Below, in pieces: positions 1 through 8,629 of a stretch of DNA of 31,084 nt (its first letter is position 1; the number at the start of each line of letters is the position of its first letter). The stretch is from positions 1 to 31,084 of the forward strand of contig DTYT01000192.1 in NCBI GenBank assembly GCA_012961745.1. Reading direction: 5' to 3'. This DNA comes from Kiritimatiellia bacterium. GTDB lineage: Bacteria > Verrucomicrobiota > Kiritimatiellia > B70-G9. The position numbers and the translations under genes were made by a program. The notes below the pieces were generated by a model, which worked only from the letters and a program-made list of their open reading frames with translations, was not told the origin of the DNA and searched no databases.

Positions 1-3000
1 CATTTCAGTCCCAACCCGACCAGCAGCGTGGACACCACCACCAGCGATTCCACCAGTCTCTGGGCTTTCACCGCCTTCAGCCAGACCCAGATCAGCGATC
101 TTTTCGGGACCACCGGTGACAGCCACATCGTGCGGGCGGACATCCCCGATGCGGACAGTGACCGTGCCGGGGATTCCCTCTGGCGCAGCAACGTGCAATT
201 CGGTTTCATCCATGTCATAGACGACGACACCAATCCCCCGGTATCGGACGGGGTACTGGAGCCGGGCAATCTCCTCTACAATTCCGATTTCGAGATCGGT
301 TCGCAGGTCGTCTCCACGGACGCCTACCACTGGACCTGGAGCGATCCGGACAACCACGGGTCGAGGTGGGGCACCGCCAGCTGGGAGCACTGGGGCGGCT
401 ACGGCAGCGGTGACACCAACCATGCCGCCGTCCGAGGCACGTGGGGAGGAGGCGACGACGGGGGCTGGTGGCAGGAAGTGCCGGCGGCGGAAGGGATAAC
501 CTACGTGGCCGGCGGATGGTTCTGGAGCGATCCGCCGGGAGGCAACCAGTTTACTGCCGATGTCATCGAGTTGAAGCTGGAATTCTACTCCGATACCAGC
601 CCATGGGGAACAGGTTCCAACCTGGTGGGGGCGTTCACCAACCAGTTCGACGCACCGGGCGACACCTGGACCTACCACGCGGTCACCGGTACGGCGCCCG
701 CCGACACCATCTGGGCCCGTTTTGTGTTCGCGGCCTGGGGGGTCAGCACCGCCGGGGCGGTACGTTTGGATGACGTGGAGCTGTACGCCCAGACCGGGGT
801 GGTGATGGACTTGGTGTTCGACGGTAAGAGCGCCTATGCGGGGGGCGGCGGAACCAATGCGGTGTTCCGATTGTGGGATGACGACCTGAGGCGCATCAGC
901 CAGGATTTACCGCTGAAGTTCATCTTCAACTTCTACGACCCGACCAGTGGAGTACAGCGCAGTACACAATACGAGCAGATGAACTACGATATCGGGGCGG
1001 TGAGCGGCCTGCAGGACATCTACCAGACCTATACCGCGGACCTCAGTTCCGCGGATACCACCATCAACAGTGCCACCAGCGTTTTCGCCCACGTTTCCAA
1101 CTTCACCGTGGGCGGAACGTTTGACAATCCGGGATATACGGAGACCGGGCAGGTGTCTCTGATCCTTCAGGCGGGCAGCAACTACATCTACCTGTCGGCT
1201 CCCAACAACGATACCGACCGCGGGAATGACGACCGGGAGTGGTTCACCAACCGTCAGGTCGGTCTGTTTATCCTGGAGGATGAAGACACCAACGGTCCGG
1301 AAGCCACCCTGCTGTATGTGGGGACCAACTACGCGTTCGGCGCGACGAACGATCTGACGCTGACCGACGAGGAACTTTTGGGCGGGTGGGACTTCGCCTA
1401 CCGCTGGTATGACGGGGCGGGGCTGTTTGCGACCAACGAAAACGGGGTTACGAACGTTGACGGTGCCTATGGGAATGTCTCGCCCAATTGGGACCTGAGA
1501 CCGCCGGGCGGCACGCCGCAGTACGTTCAGGACGCGATCCATCCCGCTACCAGTCTGTTCTGTGTGGCCGGAAACGGGTCGCGACACCTCACGGCGGTGG
1601 TGTACGGCGTCAGCGCGGTCGTTTACACCAACAATGCCACCGGAACCTGGCATATCACGGTCAGCGCGCAGGATCTCGACAGCGACCGCGGGTACGCGAT
1701 CGCCAACGGCACGACGGTTTCTCTGGATCGTGCCATAACGATCAACCAGGATCTGCAATTCACGGTGGTGGACGATGACAGTGCTTCGCCGGTGTTGACT
1801 TCCAATGCGATCGATCGCCCGCTGGCGGTGATGATCGGCAGCACCAACTACGCGGGGTCCGACGCCACCACCAACTCGCTGTACACGGTGACCGACGGCG
1901 ACCTGGACCAAGTCGGGGGAACCAACATGCTGCAGGACGGCTCCTTTGAGCTTCAGGCCTCGGCGTGGGTGCTCTATGACAACGCGGCTTTCGGCGGTAC
2001 GGCCGCGGAACACGGGACCAACGGGGTGATCCTCTACGGCTGGACCAATGCCCAGGGTGGTGTGTATCAAGACCGTGACGCCGCAACCGGAACCGTATAC
2101 GAGGCCGCCGTGCGCGTGCGCAAGATGCCGAATTTCAATGCCACCAACGTGGAGTTGAAGATTGAATTCAAGGACAGCGGCACCAATGACTTGGGAGCGA
2201 CTGTCTCTACGAATATCGTTTCGCAACTGACGACCAACTGGCAGACGTTTACCGTACGCTCGCTTGCGGCACCGGCATCGGCGGTATTCGTACGTCCGGT
2301 CATGGCCGTGGCCCAGGCGAACCCGACTTCCGACACCGATCGCGACCTGCTGGTGGATTGCTTCTTCCTGAAACCTCGGGAGGCCAATCCATTGCGACTG
2401 GTGTTGAGCGCCTACGATGCGGACAGCGGCTTGGCAAGGGGCACGGATTCCTCCGAGACCAACATGAACGTCTCGGTAGGGTCATGGGTGGTGAGCAACG
2501 TATTCAACTATGCAGCTTCCGACAGCACGTCCGACAGTACTCTGCCGACGGCCACAAATGTGTGGAAATGGGGTCTGGTCCATCCGGCTGACGTGGGGGA
2601 CTTAGTATCGGCGGGCTCTAACGAAGTGCTGGCGACCATCCGGGATGCCGACGACGACCGGATCAACGATCGTCTGGAGATAGTGGACCAGCGATTCGGT
2701 TTCCTCAAGGTTACCGACGATGATGCCACGCCACCGTCGCTGGGCACCACCAACTACCCGCAGAATTCTTCGTTCGCGGTGCTTATCGGGGTGGAGCAGA
2801 AGGGAGGCAGCGGCAGCGGGACCAACCGGGTGATAACGGTTTATGACGGCGACCTGGCATCCGTGTCAGCGACCAACAGCATGCATGTGGTGTTCAATGT
2901 CTATGACGTCAGCGGCATCAACCGGGGGACCAACACTGCTCAAACCAACATGAATGTTTCCATCGACGATCTGTGCACCAATGATGTCGCCCATTACAAC

Positions 3001-6000
3001 GCTTCCGCCAGCACGGCTGACACCACGGTGGACTATTCCACCAGCGTGTGGAGCTGGACTTCGTTCACCCGGTCGCATATCGACGACCTGTTCGGAAGCA
3101 CGGGCGACAGTCACCGGGTGGCGGCGGACATCCCCGATGCGGACAACGACCGCTACTACGACAACCTGTGGAACAGCAACGTGCAATTCGGCTGGATATG
3201 GATCCGCGATGATGACGAGGCCGCCCCGGCGACGCAGAACGTTACCCGCGTGTACATCGGCGGCACGGAGAAGTCGCCCACCTCCGGTACGGGGTTGGGG
3301 CGGGTGTTCGAACTGACCGAAGGTGAGATGGGCGATCTGAGCAGCAATCCCCTCGAGATTCATCTCAAGCCCTACGACTCCGGCAGTGGAATACCGCGGG
3401 GCACGAACGGATGGCAGACCAACATGCACGTCTCCATTGATCACTTCTGCACCAACGACGTGGAACACTATGATGCCTCGCGCAGCAGCTCCTTGGCGGA
3501 GACCATGGATCCGAGCACCTCGTGCAATGTATGGCGCTGGGCGCAGTCCTACGGCTACGACGAGCTCGGCGATCTGTTCGGGGAGACCGGCTGGTACAGC
3601 GCCATCTTGGTCACCGTGCCGGACGCGGACGACGACCGCACTGACGACCGTCTGTGGTTGAGCAACCAGGTGTTCGGCTACATCCACCTGGTGGACGACG
3701 ATGTGACCTCTCCCACGAACTACAAGCTGATGGAGGTATTCCTCTGGGACGGCGTGAGCAATTATTCCAGCCAGAAGACCGGCGGAACTTCGACCAACCA
3801 GATATTCACGTTGAGTGACCGAGAACTGAGAAGCCTGGCCAGCACCAACGCGCTGTGGTTCAGCTTTTACGTACGGGACGACGACAGTGGGATCCCCCGC
3901 GGGACGAACGGTTACCAGACCAACATGCACATGAGCATCCAGGACTTCACCACCAATGACGTGGTGCATTTCTACCTGGACGGCAGTTCCGCGGACACCA
4001 CCGCCAGTGATGCCAGCAACGTGTGGCTGTTCACCGAGGCTTGGACATATGAGCAGGTCGGTGAAATCTTCGGCAGCCAGGGGTCCACCAATCCGATCCT
4101 GGTGACTGTGCCCCGCGATCTGGATGATGATCGGGCCAACGACTACATGCCGGGTTATACCAATTGGCAGTTGGGGCTGTTCGCGGTGAGCGACGACGAT
4201 GCCACCGGGCCGCGGGCCCGTACCAATACGCCGACGTTTACCAACCACGTGGCTCTGCAGGTTTATGCCGGCGGAGAGCCGATACTGGGCTATGACGGCA
4301 CGAATATTTGGGTCGAAGACAGCAACGATTATACCAACAGCAACCAGCGGTTCGTGACCGACGACGGCACCCTGGCGTGGATCTCCGGCAGTTCTCCGCT
4401 GATGTTCAAGGCGTGGGTGTTTGATACCCTCAGCGGACTGAGCCGGGGTACCAACGCGGTGACCAATATGAGCCTGACGGTCGGCTCGGTGATTGTCAGC
4501 AACGTAGCCAACTACAGTACCAACTACAGCGCTCCCACGCTGGGAAGCACCAAGCTGGCTACGCTTGCAACGAACTACTGGGTATGGACCAATCTCACCA
4601 CCGCCCAGATCGACGACTTCTACAGTGCCGCCGGGCACAGCAACCGGATTACGGTGCACGCCTATGACGCCGACGCCGACCGGCCCGGGGACCAGAGCTT
4701 CACCAACATCGATCTGGGCTGGTTGATAGTGAACGACGATGACGAGGCCGCCCCTCAAGTCGGCTCCCTGGTTCCACTGCGGTTGCTGCGCAATGCCAGT
4801 TTCGAGACCCCGGGCTCAAGTGCAACCAATGCGTTCTACTGGGAGAACGGTAACCCCGACAACCACGGCGGACAGTGGGGCACCGCTTCGCGTGAACAGT
4901 GGAGAAAAATCAGCGGTAGCTGGGAGGGGGCGATTCGCGGCACCTGGGCGGTGAATACCAATCACGGCGGTTTCTGGCAGGAAGTCACCAATCAGTGGAG
5001 CGCCGGAGTCTCATGGTGGGCGGGGGGCTGGTTCTGGAGCGACACCGACTGGACCGCCCAGACGCACGAGCTGAAAATCGAATTCTACGACGGCACCACA
5101 TCACTCCTGTGGTCGGTTACCAATTCCTTCGACGCGCCGGGAGAAACCTGGACATGGATTTCGGTGACCGCCACCTCTCCGGCGGATGCGGCCTGGGTGC
5201 GTTTCGTGGTGGAAGCATGGGGATTGGGTGATGAGGGCGCCTTGCAGTTTGATGACGTGGTTCTCGGTCCCTACGTGTCACAACCATTGGCCGTGCAGGC
5301 CGGTGCCACCAACTGCGAGATCGTCTCGGGCAGCGGCACCGCGGCCATCTTCAGGGTGACCGACGGCCACCTGGCGGTTTCGGGAGATGCCGAGCCGTTC
5401 CGCCTGGTGTTCGCGGCGTACGACGCCGACAGCGGCCTGTCGCGCGCCACCAGCGACACTTCGATCCACATGCACGTGACCGTGGAAAGGTGGACCACCA
5501 ACAATGTGGCGAACTACCACGTCTATGACAGCACGGCAGACAGCCAGACGCGTACCAATGGGGCGGCCGGCGTCTGGCGGTGGACCGGCATTGGCAGCAC
5601 CGTTATAGAAGATCTGTACGGGGTGACTAGCCGCGTCGCGGCGACGATCTTCGATGCGGACGACGACCGTACGGGCGACCGCGCCTCCCTGGTGGATCAG
5701 CAGTACGGATATATCTGGGTGGTGGACGACGACACCAACGGTCCAACCGCGAACACGTTGAAGGTCAATGACGCCTTGCCGTCCGCCACCAATTATGTCA
5801 CCGACCAGCAGCTCCACGTAGGGAACTGGTCCATCTACATCCACTTCTGGGACGAGAGCGGAATTTCGACCAGCACGGTGGGAGACAACTGGAGACCGAA
5901 CTACAGCCTGGTGGACCCCAACGGCTCCACGGTGCTGGTGGAGTACGGGTTCGAGTACATTACCACGACCAACTACCGCGACTTCGATGCCTGGCGCGTG

Positions 6001-8487
6001 TGGGCCGGGGCAGTGGACTATGCCAATGTGATCACCGGCACCTGGCAGGTGTTGTGGTCCGCCCGCGACAAGGACGAAGACCGCAGTGGTGACTGGATTG
6101 GTGTAACCAACAGTGACCAGATCGCGGAGAGCAGCAACAAATTCGAGGTGAAGGATGACGACACCACCGCCCCCATCGCCCCCTCCAACCTGGTAGTGAC
6201 TCCCGCGTACTGGACCAACGTCAATTATTTCGTCGTTGATTGGGACAAGGCCCGCGACAGCTCCGGAATTTACCAATACCGTGTGTACACCAACCAGAGC
6301 GTCCCCCACTGGACCAACGGGACGATCGTCGAGGGGGTGGTGACCACCAATCCGATTTCGGCGACGATCACCAACGCCAGTTACGAATACGGATGGGATG
6401 AGTTGCAGGTGACTTCTGGCCCGCCCGGAACCAACGGATGGCTGAGGTGGAGCAGTGACGGGGCGCGGGGCTATTACGACACCCTTGCCGCAGGCGCCCA
6501 GCACGGCACCAATGCCATGCGGCTTGAGGTGGATAGCGGCGAGGCACCGCAAGGCGGACAGCGTTATGTGCTGGTTTCGCAGTACGTCAATATCGACAAC
6601 ACCAACAACTACAAGGGTATCGTTACCTTCAGCGGCTGGTTCCGGGGCGACCTGAGCCAGTCCAACAACGGGGACGCGGCGACGGCCTTCCTCAAGATCG
6701 AGATGCAAGACGCCGACTCCAATACCATCATGTATGTGGACAACGAGTACGATACCGATCACAACGGTCGTCCGCTGCACGGGGTGAATACCGGTGGTAA
6801 CTGGACCAACGTGACGGTAAGCTGTACCAACATGCCGGGCGATACCCAAGTCATCCTGTTTTCCGTCGGATTGAACAACGGTAACAGCGAGCTGGCTTAT
6901 ACCGGCTGGTGGGACAACCTCACCGCCACTATAGAGTTGGTCTCCGCTTCCGGCGAATTCGGAGGTACATTCACCAACGCGCAGGAGGGCGTCCATACCA
7001 ACTGGCTCTACGCCGTGGACGACGACGATGACCGGCCGGACGACCGGTTGATGAGCCCGGTCACCAACTTCGTCACCATGCTGGATCTGACCCCGCCCGA
7101 CAACGTTACCGTCACAAACAGCGAGCCGGGCCCTGATGATACTTCCGAGATACGGTTGCAGTGGAATCCGCTGCCGGATGCCGGGGGCACCGATCTGGCG
7201 CCGTGGCACAGCTACTTCATCTACTATACCGACGAAGCGCGGGATCCGACCACCAATGACCCGTACATCAGTTATACCAACGGGCCGCTCACCCTGAACA
7301 CCAACACCACCGGTGAAGCCATACTGTCCAACTTCGTCTACGGGTTGACGTACCGCTTGGCCGTGGTCGGCGTGGACCGGGCGGGCAACCAGAGCCAGAT
7401 CACCTCCAATTCGATCGCGCAAGTCACGCTTTCCGGATTCTACGTGACCCAGGGCGTGGTCAGGATCTACGTAACCAATGCCGCCCGGCTGGCGTGGACC
7501 GCGGCGACCAATGAGACGGGAGAAATTACCAAGCCCTACGACCTGATCTACGTGGACGCGCTGGACTTCACCGAGTCCCTGACCAGCCATTGGGATCTGG
7601 TGGCGACAGTGTCCAACAGCTACTGCGTGGACACCGGTTCGGCCACGCGCACCCCGCCCATGGAACTGGTCAATACCATGCGGTTCTACCGGGCGGCGCA
7701 GAAAGACTACTGGCGTACCAACCGCGACCCAAGGGTGGCCAGCCGCGAGGTATACGTACTCAAGACCATCCGGCTGTGCCCGGGACAGAACTGGGTGGCC
7801 CTGCCGGGCGTGCCGGATACGGACACGGTGAGCTTCGTGCTGGGACATGACCTGCCGGCATCCAATTCGATCATCAATTCCACCCGCGTGCAGTGGTTCC
7901 ACCGGGGAGGGGGAGAGGTGGTGACACAGGAAATCTGGCTCTCCGACGCAGGGACCTCCAACCAGTGGCTCTACTCGATACCACCCGATCTGGCGGGAGA
8001 GTCGGCGGAGGATTGCGTGGTGCCGCTTTACCAGGGGTTCGCAGTCGAGATTCCCACCAATATCACCACCACCCAGGTGGTGATGTTCATAGGCCAGGTA
8101 CCCACCGACACCGTGGTGCAGGTACTGGCTTCCACCAATGCACCGACGGATCCCAATAGCGGTGCGCACAATCTGGTGAATTTCAACCAGCCGCACCGCT
8201 TCGGCCCGGACCAGATGGGCCTGCTGGAAGCCGGATTCCAGGGCGATACAGTTCCTTACAAGTCGGATCACTTGTGGAAGTTCAACCGCGATACGCAACT
8301 GGCCGGTCCCCCTATCTGGTACAAGACCTCTGACGACACGTGGCGGTTCACCACGGGCGGTCTCGTGCCGACCAACTACTTCTCTCCGGATGACGGGATC
8401 ATCATCCAGCTACACAATTCCGACGATCCGCTGACGTGGACCAACCAGATCCTTTACCCGCTGCCCAGCCGATATATGACACCCTAG
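1..8487 (+). CDS. Giant repeat-containing surface/secreted protein, 5' partial
   Basis: The frame is open from base 1 to a TAG at 8485-8487, so at least 2,828 residues are visible and the true start lies upstream; the GTG at 28 is only an in-frame codon. The protein is Thr/Asn/Asp-rich with few Lys. About ten ~150-residue units fill bases 1-6175, each closing with an Asp-rich DxDxDR loop and then a strand ending in DDD (for example PDADDDRTDDR near 3620). Jelly-roll, carbohydrate-binding-like domains lie at about 265-790, 1918-2385, 4780-5265 and 6360-6950. Fn3-like stretches follow at about 6180-6350 and 7081-7430, then a ~350-residue C-terminal region. No enzyme motif was seen. It is probably extracellular or outer-surface and calcium-binding, but the signal peptide is outside the window. 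A role in binding polysaccharide is inferred from the jelly rolls alone. Confidence 0.9.
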   Translation, partial: HFSPNPTSSVDTTTSDSTSLWAFTAFSQTQISDLFGTTGDSHIVRADIPDADSDRAGDSLWRSNVQFGFIHVIDDDTNPPVSDGVLEPGNLLYNSDFEIGSQVVSTDAYHWTWSDPDNHGSRWGTASWEHWGGYGSGDTNHAAVRGTWGGGDDGGWWQEVPAAEGITYVAGGWFWSDPPGGNQFTADVIELKLEFYSDTSPWGTGSNLVGAFTNQFDAPGDTWTYHAVTGTAPADTIWARFVFAAWGVSTAGAVRLDDVELYAQTGVVMDLVFDGKSAYAGGGGTNAVFRLWDDDLRRISQDLPLKFIFNFYDPTSGVQRSTQYEQMNYDIGAVSGLQDIYQTYTADLSSADTTINSATSVFAHVSNFTVGGTFDNPGYTETGQVSLILQAGSNYIYLSAPNNDTDRGNDDREWFTNRQVGLFILEDEDTNGPEATLLYVGTNYAFGATNDLTLTDEELLGGWDFAYRWYDGAGLFATNENGVTNVDGAYGNVSPNWDLRPPGGTPQYVQDAIHPATSLFCVAGNGSRHLTAVVYGVSAVVYTNNATGTWHITVSAQDLDSDRGYAIANGTTVSLDRAITINQDLQFTVVDDDSASPVLTSNAIDRPLAVMIGSTNYAGSDATTNSLYTVTDGDLDQVGGTNMLQDGSFELQASAWVLYDNAAFGGTAAEHGTNGVILYGWTNAQGGVYQDRDAATGTVYEAAVRVRKMPNFNATNVELKIEFKDSGTNDLGATVSTNIVSQLTTNWQTFTVRSLAAPASAVFVRPVMAVAQANPTSDTDRDLLVDCFFLKPREANPLRLVLSAYDADSGLARGTDSSETNMNVSVGSWVVSNVFNYAASDSTSDSTLPTATNVWKWGLVHPADVGDLVSAGSNEVLATIRDADDDRINDRLEIVDQRFGFLKVTDDDATPPSLGTTNYPQNSSFAVLIGVEQKGGSGSGTNRVITVYDGDLASVSATNSMHVVFNVYDVSGINRGTNTAQTNMNVSIDDLCTNDVAHYNASASTADTTVDYSTSVWSWTSFTRSHIDDLFGSTGDSHRVAADIPDADNDRYYDNLWNSNVQFGWIWIRDDDEAAPATQNVTRVYIGGTEKSPTSGTGLGRVFELTEGEMGDLSSNPLEIHLKPYDSGSGIPRGTNGWQTNMHVSIDHFCTNDVEHYDASRSSSLAETMDPSTSCNVWRWAQSYGYDELGDLFGETGWYSAILVTVPDADDDRTDDRLWLSNQVFGYIHLVDDDVTSPTNYKLMEVFLWDGVSNYSSQKTGGTSTNQIFTLSDRELRSLASTNALWFSFYVRDDDSGIPRGTNGYQTNMHMSIQDFTTNDVVHFYLDGSSADTTASDASNVWLFTEAWTYEQVGEIFGSQGSTNPILVTVPRDLDDDRANDYMPGYTNWQLGLFAVSDDDATGPRARTNTPTFTNHVALQVYAGGEPILGYDGTNIWVEDSNDYTNSNQRFVTDDGTLAWISGSSPLMFKAWVFDTLSGLSRGTNAVTNMSLTVGSVIVSNVANYSTNYSAPTLGSTKLATLATNYWVWTNLTTAQIDDFYSAAGHSNRITVHAYDADADRPGDQSFTNIDLGWLIVNDDDEAAPQVGSLVPLRLLRNASFETPGSSATNAFYWENGNPDNHGGQWGTASREQWRKISGSWEGAIRGTWAVNTNHGGFWQEVTNQWSAGVSWWAGGWFWSDTDWTAQTHELKIEFYDGTTSLLWSVTNSFDAPGETWTWISVTATSPADAAWVRFVVEAWGLGDEGALQFDDVVLGPYVSQPLAVQAGATNCEIVSGSGTAAIFRVTDGHLAVSGDAEPFRLVFAAYDADSGLSRATSDTSIHMHVTVERWTTNNVANYHVYDSTADSQTRTNGAAGVWRWTGIGSTVIEDLYGVTSRVAATIFDADDDRTGDRASLVDQQYGYIWVVDDDTNGPTANTLKVNDALPSATNYVTDQQLHVGNWSIYIHFWDESGISTSTVGDNWRPNYSLVDPNGSTVLVEYGFEYITTTNYRDFDAWRVWAGAVDYANVITGTWQVLWSARDKDEDRSGDWIGVTNSDQIAESSNKFEVKDDDTTAPIAPSNLVVTPAYWTNVNYFVVDWDKARDSSGIYQYRVYTNQSVPHWTNGTIVEGVVTTNPISATITNASYEYGWDELQVTSGPPGTNGWLRWSSDGARGYYDTLAAGAQHGTNAMRLEVDSGEAPQGGQRYVLVSQYVNIDNTNNYKGIVTFSGWFRGDLSQSNNGDAATAFLKIEMQDADSNTIMYVDNEYDTDHNGRPLHGVNTGGNWTNVTVSCTNMPGDTQVILFSVGLNNGNSELAYTGWWDNLTATIELVSASGEFGGTFTNAQEGVHTNWLYAVDDDDDRPDDRLMSPVTNFVTMLDLTPPDNVTVTNSEPGPDDTSEIRLQWNPLPDAGGTDLAPWHSYFIYYTDEARDPTTNDPYISYTNGPLTLNTNTTGEAILSNFVYGLTYRLAVVGVDRAGNQSQITSNSIAQVTLSGFYVTQGVVRIYVTNAARLAWTAATNETGEITKPYDLIYVDALDFTESLTSHWDLVATVSNSYCVDTGSATRTPPMELVNTMRFYRAAQKDYWRTNRDPRVASREVYVLKTIRLCPGQNWVALPGVPDTDTVSFVLGHDLPASNSIINSTRVQWFHRGGGEVVTQEIWLSDAGTSNQWLYSIPPDLAGESAEDCVVPLYQGFAVEIPTNITTTQVVMFIGQVPTDTVVQVLASTNAPTDPNSGAHNLVNFNQPHRFGPDQMGLLEAGFQGDTVPYKSDHLWKFNRDTQLAGPPIWYKTSDDTWRFTTGGLVPTNYFSPDDGIIIQLHNSDDPLTWTNQILYPLPSRYMTP
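265..790 (+). other. Jelly-roll carbohydrate-binding-like domain 1
   Basis: This part of the giant protein begins with LLYNSDFE and ends with RLDDVELY, the usual first and last strands of CBM4/9-like beta-sandwich modules. It is Trp-rich in between, with WWQEV, GGWFWSD and LKLEFY. It closely matches the domain at about 4780-5265 (PDNHG, WGTAS, GGWFWSD, FDAPG), so the two are internal duplicates. The ligand cannot be told from the sequence. Confidence 0.6.
1918..2385 (+). other. Jelly-roll domain 2, inserted inside a repeat unit
   Basis: A CBM4/9-like segment starts at TNMLQDGSFE, runs through VELKIEF and ends at LLVDCFFL. Repeat-unit sequence stands on both sides: the DGDLDQ turn lies just before it, and the LRLVLSAYDADSGLARGT strand just after. 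The domain therefore sits within one unit rather than between units. Confidence 0.55.
4780..5265 (+). other. Jelly-roll carbohydrate-binding-like domain 3
   Basis: It opens with LLRNASFETPG and closes with LQFDDVVLGPY. PDNHGGQWGTAS, GFWQEV, GGWFWSD and KIEFYD match domain 1 in the same order, which marks an internal duplication. It stands between two repeat units and does not interrupt one. Confidence 0.6.
6360..6950 (+). other. Jelly-roll domain 4, inserted after an Fn3-like start
   Basis: It begins at TITNASYEYGWDEL and ends at TGWWDNLTATIEL, with MRLEV, VTFSGWF and FLKIEM in between, as in CBM4/9-like modules. The preceding stretch (PSNLVVTP to YQYRVYTNQS) looks like the first half of an Fn3 domain. 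The following stretch (GVHTNWLYAVDDDDD) resembles its last strands, so the jelly roll appears nested in the Fn3 fold. Confidence 0.5.
7430..8484 (+). other. C-terminal region of the giant protein, possible sorting or anchoring module
   Basis: After an Fn3-like end with MRFYRAA (near 7680) comes a ~250-residue tail with two similar halves. The first starts LCPGQNWVALPGVP and closes at YQGFAVEIP. The second starts AHNLVNFNQP and closes at DDGIIIQL, followed by LTWTNQILYPLP. This two-half layout, with an N-x-V opening, a Trp-rich middle and a Gly-hydrophobic close, recalls C-terminal regions of large secreted PVC proteins. No PEP-CTERM, LPXTG or transmembrane anchor is visible. A sorting role is inference. 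Confidence 0.4.
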
Positions 8488-8629
8488 CGATACCTGCCCG
8501 CAGTACGTCTCCAGGGGGTGGGGACCCTAATTCCTCCGGGGATGAGCCGCCGCGCCGGAAAGCGCTTGCTAGGCTGCCGGCTTTGGTCCAGAATCCCGGC
8601 GTGCTGCGGACTATCGGCGGAGGTATGGT

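Larger units (their letters stand above)
1..6175 (+). repeat. About ten degenerate ~150-residue repeat units with DxDxDR loops
   Basis: Unit ends (the DDD strand) fall near 230, 1290, 1785, 2725, 3215, 3705, 4200, 4745, 5740 and 6165. A typical unit reads: a strand with V.IGG or L.V..G; a turn with DGDL; a strand such as FNVYD or FAAYD followed by SG(I/L).RGT; TNM(N/H)V(S/T)(V/I); a segment with W.W; DDLFG; then DxDxDR..D; and finally FG(W/F/Y)(I/L).(V/I).DDD. The units at about 2773-4755 are the most regular. Those at about 805-1791 and 5750-6175 have diverged but keep the Asp loop. I do not recognise this as a named family. The clustered acidic side chains suggest calcium binding. Confidence 0.75.

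Noticed and set aside
5278..8298. A 1,006-codon open frame antisense to the first giant gene, with others at 907-2226 and 2866-4758 on the minus strand.
   Set aside because: The conceptual proteins are monotonous (Val, Gly, Ile, His, Arg-rich) with no domain or membrane layout. They arise from the GC-rich codon use of the giant gene, whose repeats and domains are clear.
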